DNA from: Peribacillus simplex
Lineage (GTDB): Bacteria; Bacillota; Bacilli; Bacillales; DSM-1321
Assembly: GCF_030123325.1 (NCBI RefSeq)
Contig: NZ_CP126106.1
Location: forward strand, 2,570,001-2,634,000
Direction: 5' to 3'
Length of the DNA stretch: 64,000 bases
Positions 25,990 to 33,611 of this stretch are shown piece after piece. The stretch's first letter is position 1; each line of letters begins with the position of its first letter. Under the pieces are notes generated by a model. It did no database searches. It was given only the letters and a program-made list of their open reading frames with translations, and had not been told where the DNA came from. The position numbers and the translations under genes were made by a program.

Positions 25990-27351
25990 TTGCGTGAAGT
26001 TAATGCTTCGGAAGTGGTAGGTAATAGTAGATTTGGCCGTTTTCATTTAATGGTCTTTATGTGGTGTTTGTTCGCAATTACCTTCGATGGATTTGATATA
26101 GCCATGTACGGAGTTGGTTTACCTTTGATGATGGAGGAATGGAACTTGACGCCCGTCGAAGCTGGCGGAATAGCAAGTTATTCATTGTTCGGAATGATGG
26201 TGGGAGCCCTCATATTTGCACCCCTGGCGGATAAACTAGGGAGAAAAAAAGTGCTTGCCATTTGTATATGTTTATTCAGTGTCTTTACATTACTTTCAAG
26301 TTTTGCCCCGAATCCTGCCTTTTTCTCGGTTATACGATTTATAGCAGCCTCGGGAATGGGAGGATTAATGCCAAATGTCATCTCCTTAATGGCGGAATAT
26401 TCTCCCAAAAAGAATAAGGTGTTCATTGTAACCACTATGTACTGTGGTTATTCTATCGGAAGCATACTCGCTTCTTTAATTGGAATGTATGTGATGGAAC
26501 AAATGAGTTGGAGGGTTTTGTATTGGATCGGGGCCCTTCCTTTACTGGCACTGCCATTCTTCATGAAGCAATTTCCTGAATCGCTTTCCTATTATGTTAT
26601 TCGGAAACAAGGAGCAAAGCTCGCTGGAATCCTGAATCGCATTGATCCAGGAGGCGACTATAAAGAATCGGACGATTATGAGTTTGCCAAAGTCCAAGAA
26701 AGGGCAAAGGGCTTTCCAGTCAAGAAACTCTTTGAAAATAAGCGTACGCTTAGCACATTTGCGTTTTGGGTAGCTGCCTTTAATTGTTTACTTATGGTAT
26801 ACGGACTCAATACATGGTTACCCAAAATCATGCAGCAGTCAGGATACGGCCTTTCATCCAGTTTATCTTTCAATCTTATATCGGGAATAGGACAAATTGG
26901 CGGATCGATAATTGGGGGGTACTTAGTTGGGAAAATAGGCCATAGAAGAGTACTTGTTTCCCTCTGTGCCATAGGTACGGTCTGTTTTGTAGTATTAGGA
27001 TTGACCTCAAATGTAGTAGCATTATATATTCTGATCGCTATTGGAGGAGCCTGTACAGTTGGCACGATGAATTTGGCCAATACGTATATATCCGAGTATT
27101 ATCCGCGTGAGATAAGGACCACGGGTATAGGTTGGGCCTTGGCTTTTGGTAGAATTGGAGCGATTGTTGCCCCTACATTAATAGGATTATTGCTGGCTGC
27201 AAATTATTCGCCACAAAATGCATTCATGGCCTTCACAGTCCCGAGCATAATGGCTGCCCTGGCGTTACTTGTTGTAAAAGAGAAGCATGGCAACTATGAT
27301 AAACTGCTGATCGAGGAAAATATAAAACTAAAAACAACATCGAATGTATAA
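25990..27351 (+). CDS. MFS transporter, aromatic acid:H+ symporter (AAHS) family
   Basis: A 453-residue membrane protein with about 12 hydrophobic helices. The helix-1 motif FDGFDIAMYG and the loop 2-3 motif APLADKLGRKKVL are typical of the AAHS group (BenK, PcaK, MhpT). It is the last gene of the cluster and probably imports the aromatic acid degraded here, with anthranilate the best guess. The start is TTG with AAAGGGGAGGG upstream. A large hairpin terminator follows. Confidence 0.9.
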   Translation: MREVNASEVVGNSRFGRFHLMVFMWCLFAITFDGFDIAMYGVGLPLMMEEWNLTPVEAGGIASYSLFGMMVGALIFAPLADKLGRKKVLAICICLFSVFTLLSSFAPNPAFFSVIRFIAASGMGGLMPNVISLMAEYSPKKNKVFIVTTMYCGYSIGSILASLIGMYVMEQMSWRVLYWIGALPLLALPFFMKQFPESLSYYVIRKQGAKLAGILNRIDPGGDYKESDDYEFAKVQERAKGFPVKKLFENKRTLSTFAFWVAAFNCLLMVYGLNTWLPKIMQQSGYGLSSSLSFNLISGIGQIGGSIIGGYLVGKIGHRRVLVSLCAIGTVCFVVLGLTSNVVALYILIAIGGACTVGTMNLANTYISEYYPREIRTTGIGWALAFGRIGAIVAPTLIGLLLAANYSPQNAFMAFTVPSIMAALALLVVKEKHGNYDKLLIEENIKLKTTSNV

Positions 27352-27362
27352 TAGTATTCTTG

Positions 27363-27421
27363 ATTGCCTATATGTCAGTGGACAGCATGCAGACTGTTCC
27401 TTGACATATAGGCAATTTTTG
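27363..27421 (+). terminator. Long hairpin terminator after the transporter gene
   Basis: ATTGCCTATATGTCA (27363-27377) pairs perfectly with TGACATATAGGCAAT (27402-27416), and GGACAG/CTGTTCC extends the stem inside. A T run follows at 27415-27420. It ends the anthranilate cluster. Confidence 0.85.
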
Positions 27422-27433
27422 GGAGTAAAAGAA

Positions 27434-27672
27434 TTCACGAGTGAATCGGCCAAACTCACGAGTAAACCGGGTAAACTCGCGAGTAAACTATCTAAACTCA
27501 CGAGTAAAACCGTCAAATTCACGAGTAAACTATCTAAACTCACGAGTTAGCCACCCAAATTCACGAAGTAAACCGGCTGAACTTAAGGTAAACCAATCAA
27601 ATTCATGTCCAAATTCATGAGTAAATCGGGCAAACTCACTGGTAAACCATCCAAATTCGCGAGTAAAACTAC
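27434..27672. repeat. Degenerate 21-bp tandem repeat array
   Basis: About a dozen units with core AAAYTCACGAGTAAA and a variable 5-6-base linker. The core CTC/TTC recurs at 27434, 27455, 27476, 27497, 27518, 27539 and 27560, exactly 21 bases apart. Later copies decay, with a one-base insertion near 27567, a shortened unit near 27602-27614, then 21-base spacing again at 27635 and 27656. The repeat is intergenic, AT-rich and has no spacers, so it is not CRISPR. The 21-base period keeps one frame open for 207 bases, but that frame lacks a credible start. Confidence 0.85.
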
Positions 27673-27700
27673 AAACGAACTCCCATTTTATAGTATTTGA

Positions 27701-27728
27701 TTGGAAAGTTATGTATAGTAAGTATTAT
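27701..27728 (+). promoter_or_regulatory. Possible sigma-A promoter before the MaoC-like gene
   Basis: TTGGAA (27701-27706) and TATTAT (27723-27728) are 16 bases apart, upstream of the MaoC-like and regulator genes. It would let the activator be made independently of sigma-54. The match is modest. Confidence 0.35.
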
Positions 27729-27764
27729 ATTTAAATTGAATATTCTGAAAAAGGGAGCGGTGTT

Positions 27765-28193
27765 ATGAGTTTAACAATCAATGATTTGTTCATCGGCCAG
27801 GTTGCTAGTATGCAGCGTACATTTAATGAATCTGACGTAAAATTATGTAATGAATTAACAAAAGACTACAGTCCGATTTATCAAGTGAATAAAGAAGCAT
27901 GGAAAAGTAATTTCAGCAAGCCGGTAGTACCTGGTTTGTTAACGGAAGGTCTTATCACTCAAGTGATCAGTGAAAAACTCCCTGGTAGTGCCTGTATACT
28001 TTTACAAAAGGAATTGGTCTTTTATCATCCAGTACATATAGGCGATATGATTTCAGCCGAACTGGAGGTCATTGATATTAATTTGAATAGAGATTGGGTT
28101 ACGCTAAAGGTGACTTGCTTTAATCAGGCAGGAATTGAAGTCATTAAGGGTCAAGTTGTGATCTTTGTTTTAAGTAATCAAGGTATTGGGTGA
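27765..28193 (+). CDS. MaoC-like hot-dog dehydratase family protein, catalytic His replaced
   Basis: A 142-residue single hot-dog protein related to (R)-specific enoyl-CoA hydratases (PhaJ/MaoC). The usual motif is D-x-N-P-[IL]-H; here it reads KDYSPIYQVN, so the Asp is kept but the His is Tyr and the Asn is Ser. The following PVVPGLLTEGLI block is family-like. It lies just ahead of the sigma-54 regulator and the alicyclic-acid cluster, in which no separate enoyl-CoA hydratase (BadK) is seen. It might act as hydratase by another mechanism, be a subunit, or bind an acyl-CoA as a sensor. Ribosome-binding site AAAGGGAGCGG. Confidence 0.75.
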   Translation: MSLTINDLFIGQVASMQRTFNESDVKLCNELTKDYSPIYQVNKEAWKSNFSKPVVPGLLTEGLITQVISEKLPGSACILLQKELVFYHPVHIGDMISAELEVIDINLNRDWVTLKVTCFNQAGIEVIKGQVVIFVLSNQGIG

Positions 28194-28198
28194 TGTGA

Positions 28199-29521
28199 AT
28201 GGAAAATGTTAAAAACGTAATAAGGAATTGGGGATCGATTGAAGTTGATGAAAATGGAAGAATTATAGGTGCCACTGCTGATTTTTATGAATATTTCATG
28301 ATTATGCCGACTGATTTGATAGGAAAGTCCATTACGAGAGTCATTCACACTTCTTCCAACTTTTCTTTGAAAGGTCTTGCCCACAAACATGTGTTTTCTG
28401 GTGTGATCAGCGGACACTCTTGTTTTATAAGGGTATTTCGACGAGGTTCTGATACCATTTATACCATAATCATCCGCCAAGACGAACTGGAATACAGTGA
28501 CTTGGTGTATTTTGCCAACTCTTTGGATAAGAATAAAGCCAAGAAAAATTCCGTGGTTCAAAGTCGATATAGCTTCGAAGAGATTGTTGGAAAGAGTAAG
28601 GAGATAGAGAGGGTAAAAGAGCTGGCTGCCAGAATAGCTACAAGCAGTTCTACAGTACTGCTTACAGGGGAAACGGGAACGGGAAAGGAACTTTTTGCCC
28701 AAGCGATCCATAGTTTGAGTACAAGAAAAGCACAGCCCTTCGTACCGGTAAATTGTGCAGCGATTCCAGATGAATTATTTGAATCGGAGATTTTTGGTTA
28801 TGAAGCAGGAGCATTTAGCGGGGCGAAAAAAGAAGGTAAACCTGGAAAAATAGAATTAGCCCAAAATGGTACGTTGTTTTTAGATGAGATTTCTGAATTG
28901 CCTTATCAGGCTCAAGGAAAGCTTTTACGGGTTTTACAGGAAAGGGAAGTGGAAAGACTAGGCGGAACGGGGACTAAAAATGTTGATATACGTATTATCG
29001 CGGCGACGAACAGAGATTTAAGAACCCTTATTCAAGAAGGGAAATTCCGCCAAGATTTATATTATCGACTTTATGTTTTTGAATTGAAAATTCCTTCTTT
29101 AAAGGAGCGGCACGAAGATATTCTTCCTCTGGCATATCATTTCATCGAGTATTTCAATAACAAGTTGGGGTCCAATGTGAAAGAAATTGATCCTAAACTC
29201 CAAGATTGGCTTATCCAATATGATTGGCCTGGTAACATCCGTGAAATCAAAGCGATAATCGAACGCGGAATGAATATCGTAGATGGAGCGACTCTAACTC
29301 TGGATTCTTTATATTTTACTCCTAATTTCAAATTGGAGGTTCCCTCATCCATGGATAATTCCATGTCCGGTACGTTGGATGAAATTGTAAGTTATGCTGA
29401 AAAATCCGCCATTCAGCGAGCATTAAAAGATTCGGAAGGTGATCGTTCTTTAGCAGCTCAAAAGCTGAAAATTCATGTTGCTAGTTTATATAGGAAAATT
29501 GCCAAATACAAATTGAAATAA
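28199..29521 (+). CDS. Sigma-54-dependent transcriptional activator (enhancer-binding protein)
   Basis: A 440-residue activator with three parts: an N-terminal PAS-like sensory region (about 1-115), an AAA+ domain and a C-terminal Fis-type helix-turn-helix (DRSLAAQKLKIHVASLYRKI). The AAA+ domain has Walker A GETGTGKE (157-164), the sigma-54 contact loop GAFSGA (204-209; Ser replaces the common Thr) and Walker B TLFLDE. It starts five bases after the MaoC-like gene and is followed by a terminator, an inverted repeat and a perfect -24/-12 promoter, so it very likely activates the acyl-CoA dehydrogenase operon downstream. The inducer is probably an alicyclic acid or its CoA ester. Confidence 0.93.
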   Translation: MENVKNVIRNWGSIEVDENGRIIGATADFYEYFMIMPTDLIGKSITRVIHTSSNFSLKGLAHKHVFSGVISGHSCFIRVFRRGSDTIYTIIIRQDELEYSDLVYFANSLDKNKAKKNSVVQSRYSFEEIVGKSKEIERVKELAARIATSSSTVLLTGETGTGKELFAQAIHSLSTRKAQPFVPVNCAAIPDELFESEIFGYEAGAFSGAKKEGKPGKIELAQNGTLFLDEISELPYQAQGKLLRVLQEREVERLGGTGTKNVDIRIIAATNRDLRTLIQEGKFRQDLYYRLYVFELKIPSLKERHEDILPLAYHFIEYFNNKLGSNVKEIDPKLQDWLIQYDWPGNIREIKAIIERGMNIVDGATLTLDSLYFTPNFKLEVPSSMDNSMSGTLDEIVSYAEKSAIQRALKDSEGDRSLAAQKLKIHVASLYRKIAKYKLK

Positions 29522-29560
29522 CAGTATCATCCAATGAAATGTAATCAGGGTAACCATTAG

Positions 29561-29590
29561 GCACACTTATTAAGTGTGTATTTTTTTTGT
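29561..29590 (+). terminator. Terminator after the sigma-54 activator
   Basis: CACACTTA (29562-29569) and TAAGTGTG (29571-29578) form a short hairpin followed by eight T residues. Confidence 0.7.
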
Positions 29591-29598
29591 GAAGTTTC

Positions 29599-29613
29599 GC
29601 AAATTTGATTTGC
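29599..29613. promoter_or_regulatory. Candidate upstream activating sequence for the sigma-54 activator
   Basis: GCAAAT-TTG-ATTTGC is a perfect interrupted palindrome about 85 bases before the -24 element, the usual distance for an enhancer-binding-protein site. A related TGCAAAGATGCGAAA stretch follows near 29628. Confidence 0.5.
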
Positions 29614-29682
29614 AGAAATGAGAAAAAATGCAAAGATGCGAAAGGTTTTGGAAACTATAGCCAAAATTGTAGCGAATTCAAG

Positions 29683-29699
29683 TTGGCACACAACTTGCA
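29683..29699 (+). promoter_or_regulatory. Sigma-54 (-24/-12) promoter
   Basis: TTGGCAC (29683-29689), five bases, then TTGCA (29695-29699): a full match to the SigL/RpoN consensus. It lies about 93 bases before the acyl-CoA dehydrogenase start and 160 bases after the activator gene. Confidence 0.9.
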
Positions 29700-29791
29700 A
29701 TAATAGTTTGACATGTAAGAGGTTTCATGTTTCGTAGAATGTTCTAATATGGGTGTCAGATAAATTAGTAATTAATCAAGGGGGTAATGAT

Positions 29792-30946
29792 GTGCTGAAT
29801 TTTTCTTTTACGGAAGAGCAAGATTATTTTCGTAAAATATTGAAAGAATTTGCGAAGGAAGAGCTGCTTCCACATTATACAAAATGGGATCGCGAAGAGA
29901 TTACTCCAAAACATTTGTGGAAAAATCTGGGTGATCTTGGCGTGAATGGCCTTCGGATTCCAGTGGAATATGGCGGAAGCGGTGCGGATTGTGTGACAAC
30001 GGGGATAGCTGCTGAGGAGATAGGTCGTGGTGATTTCAATCTTACTTACGCGGTGATGTTAAATGCATTAATCGGTGAAATTATCAATAATCACGCTAGC
30101 GAGGAACTGAAAAAGGAGTGGCTTCCCAAAATTTCAAGTGGTGAAAAAATTGTTGGCATTGCCATTACGGAGCCATCCGCGGGTACGGATGCGGGTGGAA
30201 TTAAAACAACAGCTGTACATAAAGGAAATAAGTATGTGCTTAATGGAGAAAAGTCTGGAATTAGTGTAGCTATGTGTGGAGATGCCTTTGTTTTATTTGC
30301 AAAGACGGAACCTGAATGGGGAAATCGAGGGATAAGTGCTTTCATGGTTCCTGCCGATATTCCGGGTGTTGAATGTAGAGGGTACACGGACATGGGGAAT
30401 ATCCCCATTGGAAGAGGTTCGATATATTTAACCGATGTCGAGGTTCCGGAAGAGTATATGATCGGTCTTCAAAATAAAGGGTTTTCCCAAGTGATGAATG
30501 GGTTCGATTTAAGTCGGCTGTTAATAGGGCTGCAATGTGTGGGCACCGCTTCACAAAGTATCGATGAAACCATCGAATATGTGAAAATCAGACATTCTTT
30601 TGGTAAACCGTTGGCGACATATCAAGGGGTCTCTTTCCCCATTGTGACCCACTATACCCAATTAGAACTGGTGAAGTGGCAAGCCTACCGAGGACTTTGG
30701 CTGCGTGACCAAGGGCTGAATCATAGTAAAGAATCGGCTTCCGTTAAGTGGCTAGGTCCTAAATATAGTGTAGAAGCTATCCATGAATGTTTACTGTTGA
30801 ATGGTCATTATGCTTATACGAAGGAAATGCCTCTTGAGCAACGCTTGCGTGATGTGATTGGGTTGGAAATTGGTGATGGCACTGCACAAGCCAATATGAT
30901 GGTCATTGCAAAGGACATTATAGGAAAGGAGTTCCGTTCTCATTAA
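29792..30946 (+). CDS. Acyl-CoA dehydrogenase; probable cyclohexanecarboxyl-CoA dehydrogenase (AliB-like)
   Basis: A 384-residue FAD acyl-CoA dehydrogenase (EEQDYFRKILKEFAKEEL at the start; AITEPSAGTDAGG near 128). At the catalytic-base position most family members have a Glu in YEGT; here the segment reads EIGDGTAQAN, so Asp is the likely base. An Asp base has been described for alicyclic acyl-CoA dehydrogenases (from memory). With the BadI- and BadH-like genes downstream, a role in oxidising cyclohexanecarboxyl-CoA to the 1-ene is the best fit. GTG 29792 is chosen because AAGGGGG precedes it; a GTG at 29753 would add 13 residues. Confidence 0.85.
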   Translation: MLNFSFTEEQDYFRKILKEFAKEELLPHYTKWDREEITPKHLWKNLGDLGVNGLRIPVEYGGSGADCVTTGIAAEEIGRGDFNLTYAVMLNALIGEIINNHASEELKKEWLPKISSGEKIVGIAITEPSAGTDAGGIKTTAVHKGNKYVLNGEKSGISVAMCGDAFVLFAKTEPEWGNRGISAFMVPADIPGVECRGYTDMGNIPIGRGSIYLTDVEVPEEYMIGLQNKGFSQVMNGFDLSRLLIGLQCVGTASQSIDETIEYVKIRHSFGKPLATYQGVSFPIVTHYTQLELVKWQAYRGLWLRDQGLNHSKESASVKWLGPKYSVEAIHECLLLNGHYAYTKEMPLEQRLRDVIGLEIGDGTAQANMMVIAKDIIGKEFRSH

Positions 30947-31104
30947 TCCAATGGATTAGTATTTTTACATTCTGTTGAAACGGAAACTATTACGTAGAAA
31001 TCGAAATTATTTACAGTCGTATTGGGTACCGATTAAGTTCGTGATTAACGGTGAATTGATGTGATGCAAGGCAAATCACTAAGATAATGAAGGGAATGAA
31101 AACG

Positions 31105-31905
31105 ATGGAATTAACAGATGTAATCTATGAAAAAAATGATGGAATTGCAAAGATAACAATGAACAGACCTAAAGTATACAATGCTTTTCGTGCCAGAACC
31201 ATTCAGGAATTAATTTGGGCTTTCCGGGACGCTTGGGATGATAATCGTGTTGGTATAGTGATTCTGACTGGAGCTGGTGAGAAGGCATTTTGTGTAGGTG
31301 GAGATCAAAAAGAAAAGGGAGAAGAAGGAGGATATAATCATTCGGGTGGTTTAGGTGGTGGAATGGGACTGGAAATCGAAACGCTGCACCAAACGATCCG
31401 CAACATTCCTAAGCCGGTCATTGCAGCGGTCAATGGATTTGCCATCGGAGGCGGGCATGTCCTGCATGTCATTTGTGACCTAACCATTGCATCTGACACG
31501 GCAAAATTTGGCCAGAGTGGGCCAAAGGTCGGTAGTTATGATGCAGGTTTTGGTTCAGCTTATTTAGCACGAATTGTCGGAGAAAAGAAAGCTAGGGAAA
31601 TCTGGTATTTATGTGAACAATATTCTGCACAGGAAGCAAAAGAAATGGGACTTGTGAACAAAATCGTCGCCCCGGAACAACTGCACGAGGCAGCAGAAGA
31701 ATGGGCAAGAAAGATCCTTGATAAGAGTCCTACTGCGTTAAAAATGCTCAAATATTCCTTTAATGCAGATAGTGCCAACATTCAAGGGATTTCTCAACTA
31801 TCGATGGGCAGTTTAGCGATGTTTTACAATACAAAGGAATCGGAAGAAGGAAAAAACGCCTTCCTAGAAAAGAGGCCAGTAGATTTTAAAAAATTCAGAG
31901 GTTGA
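31105..31905 (+). CDS. badI: MenB/BadI-like enoyl-CoA hydratase-fold protein; probable 2-ketocyclohexanecarboxyl-CoA hydrolase
   Basis: A 266-residue crotonase-fold protein with FCVGGDQKEKG, GFAIGGGHVLHVICDLTIA and VGSYDAGFGSAYLARIVG, blocks shared by MenB (dihydroxynaphthoyl-CoA synthase) and BadI. No menaquinone genes are nearby, whereas the neighbours are an AliA-like ligase, an AliB-like dehydrogenase and a BadH-like SDR. BadI cleaves 2-ketocyclohexanecarboxyl-CoA to pimeloyl-CoA, so I read it as ring-opening. The start ATG 31105 follows AAGGGA. A MenB paralogue remains possible. Confidence 0.8.
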   Translation: MELTDVIYEKNDGIAKITMNRPKVYNAFRARTIQELIWAFRDAWDDNRVGIVILTGAGEKAFCVGGDQKEKGEEGGYNHSGGLGGGMGLEIETLHQTIRNIPKPVIAAVNGFAIGGGHVLHVICDLTIASDTAKFGQSGPKVGSYDAGFGSAYLARIVGEKKAREIWYLCEQYSAQEAKEMGLVNKIVAPEQLHEAAEEWARKILDKSPTALKMLKYSFNADSANIQGISQLSMGSLAMFYNTKESEEGKNAFLEKRPVDFKKFRG

Positions 31906-31923
31906 TGAGGGGGATGAAAACTG

Positions 31924-33561
31924 GTGAAATTGGAGACGATTTTGACTCAGGAATATGTGGGGGAATTTCAAGGCGTTTGGCCAAACCGAACCATCTTGGA
32001 TTATTTGAATGATGCTATAGTAAAGCATCCAGATAAGATGGCGATTATCGATAAAAAAAGTAGGTTTACTTACAAGCAGCTTGGTAAGTTGGTCGATCGG
32101 ATCGCTTTGGGTCTCTTGCATATAGGATTGGGTAAGGGGGATGTTGTCTCTTTTCAACTGCCTAACTGGAATGAATTTATAATCTTGCACTATGCTGTTA
32201 CAAGAATCGGTGCCATTAGCAATCCATTGTTACCGATTTATCGAGATAGGGAAATTGGTTATATGGTTGGGATGGCAGAATCTAAAATGATTGTTGTACC
32301 AGAGTATTTCCGTGGGTTTTATTACCCTGACATGATTGAAAGACTAAGTCATCAATGGCCATCAATGAAACATATATACGTGATGGGTGACAGTGCGCCG
32401 AATGGGATGAAACTGTTCTCCTCTTTAATTGAGGAACCTTGGGAAGACCGGATGGATTCATCCATTTTGGATGAAATCACACATGACCCCAATGATGTGA
32501 CTGAAATTATCTTTACCTCGGGAACCACAGGGAATCCAAAAGGAGTTATGCATACACATAATACTCTTTGTATATCAACGAATTATTGGATTGACCACTT
32601 ACATTTAACATCCGATGATGTTCTTTTCATGGCGTCAACGTTCGCCCATCAAACAGGTTTTGGTTATGGAGTTAGGCTCCCTACACATATTGGAGGAACG
32701 GGAGTCTATCAAGACATTTGGAATCCGAGAGAATTTATTGAATGGGTTGAGAGGGAAAAGATAACGTTTACGGCCGGAGCCACTCCTTTTCTGCAAGATA
32801 CGGTTCAAATGGAGGGGATAGAAAGATATGACCTTAATTCGCTGCGAGTCTTCGTGGCTTTAGGTGCCCCGATTCCCAGGCATTTAGTAAAGGAAGCCAT
32901 GGAAAAAGTACCGTTCAAGATATTGTCAGGATGGGGGCAAACAGAAGATGGCTTGGTAACCTTGACGAGACTTGAAGATCCAGAAGAAAAACTGACGAAT
33001 ACGGACGGAATTCCGTTTCCGGGAATGGAGCTAAAGGTCGTCGATTTTGAAGGGGAGACCTGTGCCCCGAATACAGAAGGCTCTTTATTAGTAAGGGGTC
33101 CGGCTCTGTTTGTAGGATATTTTAAACGGATTGATGACACTTTAGCTGAGTATAGTGACGGATGGTTCATTACCGGTGATCGAGCATTCATGGATGAAGA
33201 CGGATATATCCGGATTTCTGGAAGAAACAAAGACATAATCATTCGTGGCGGTGAAAACATTCCAGTCTCTTATGTAGAAAATGTATTGTATGAACATCCG
33301 GATATTTCTAGCGCTCAGGTTATTGCAGTTCCAGATTCCCGTCTTCAGGAAAAAGCATGTGCTTGTATCAGCATGAAGGCGGGGAAGAACCCGATCACGA
33401 TGGATTCTATGCAGCAATTTCTCTCGGAAAAGGGTTTGGCCAAACAATATTGGCCTGAATTTATTGAAATAATGGATGACTTTCCCCGTACGGCAAGCGG
33501 GAAAATCCAGAAATTCCGGCTCCGGGAAATGATAAATGAAAAGATAATCGACAATATATAA
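31924..33561 (+). CDS. Acid-CoA ligase, AMP-forming; probable cyclohexanecarboxylate-CoA ligase (AliA-like)
   Basis: An adenylate-forming ligase of 545 residues that would activate the free acid with ATP and CoA. The P-loop IIFTSGTTGNPKGVMHTH (near 196-213), GWGQTEDGL near 338, GWFITGDRAF near 412 and the C-terminal PRTASGKIQKFRLRE with its catalytic Lys are complete. In context the substrate is an alicyclic carboxylate. GTG start with GAGGGGG upstream, 18 bases after the previous gene. Confidence 0.87.
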   Translation: MKLETILTQEYVGEFQGVWPNRTILDYLNDAIVKHPDKMAIIDKKSRFTYKQLGKLVDRIALGLLHIGLGKGDVVSFQLPNWNEFIILHYAVTRIGAISNPLLPIYRDREIGYMVGMAESKMIVVPEYFRGFYYPDMIERLSHQWPSMKHIYVMGDSAPNGMKLFSSLIEEPWEDRMDSSILDEITHDPNDVTEIIFTSGTTGNPKGVMHTHNTLCISTNYWIDHLHLTSDDVLFMASTFAHQTGFGYGVRLPTHIGGTGVYQDIWNPREFIEWVEREKITFTAGATPFLQDTVQMEGIERYDLNSLRVFVALGAPIPRHLVKEAMEKVPFKILSGWGQTEDGLVTLTRLEDPEEKLTNTDGIPFPGMELKVVDFEGETCAPNTEGSLLVRGPALFVGYFKRIDDTLAEYSDGWFITGDRAFMDEDGYIRISGRNKDIIIRGGENIPVSYVENVLYEHPDISSAQVIAVPDSRLQEKACACISMKAGKNPITMDSMQQFLSEKGLAKQYWPEFIEIMDDFPRTASGKIQKFRLREMINEKIIDNI

Positions 33562-33611
33562 GCAGTTTAAATAAATCCTTATTGACTAAATGGTGAAAGT
33601 GGAGGGGGAAT

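Noticed and set aside
27344..27550. 68-codon ORF with a seven-residue repeat (S-K-L-T-S-K pattern)
   Set aside because: It arises because the 21-bp tandem repeat is a multiple of three. Its start overlaps the transporter stop and the terminator hairpin, and there is no ribosome-binding site.
27434..27672. CRISPR-like periodicity
   Set aside because: Units are contiguous, degenerate and lack unique spacers of constant length; no cas genes are nearby.
31105..31905. Assignment as menaquinone MenB
   Set aside because: No men genes adjoin it and it sits within an acid-CoA catabolic operon; MenB remains the main alternative by sequence.
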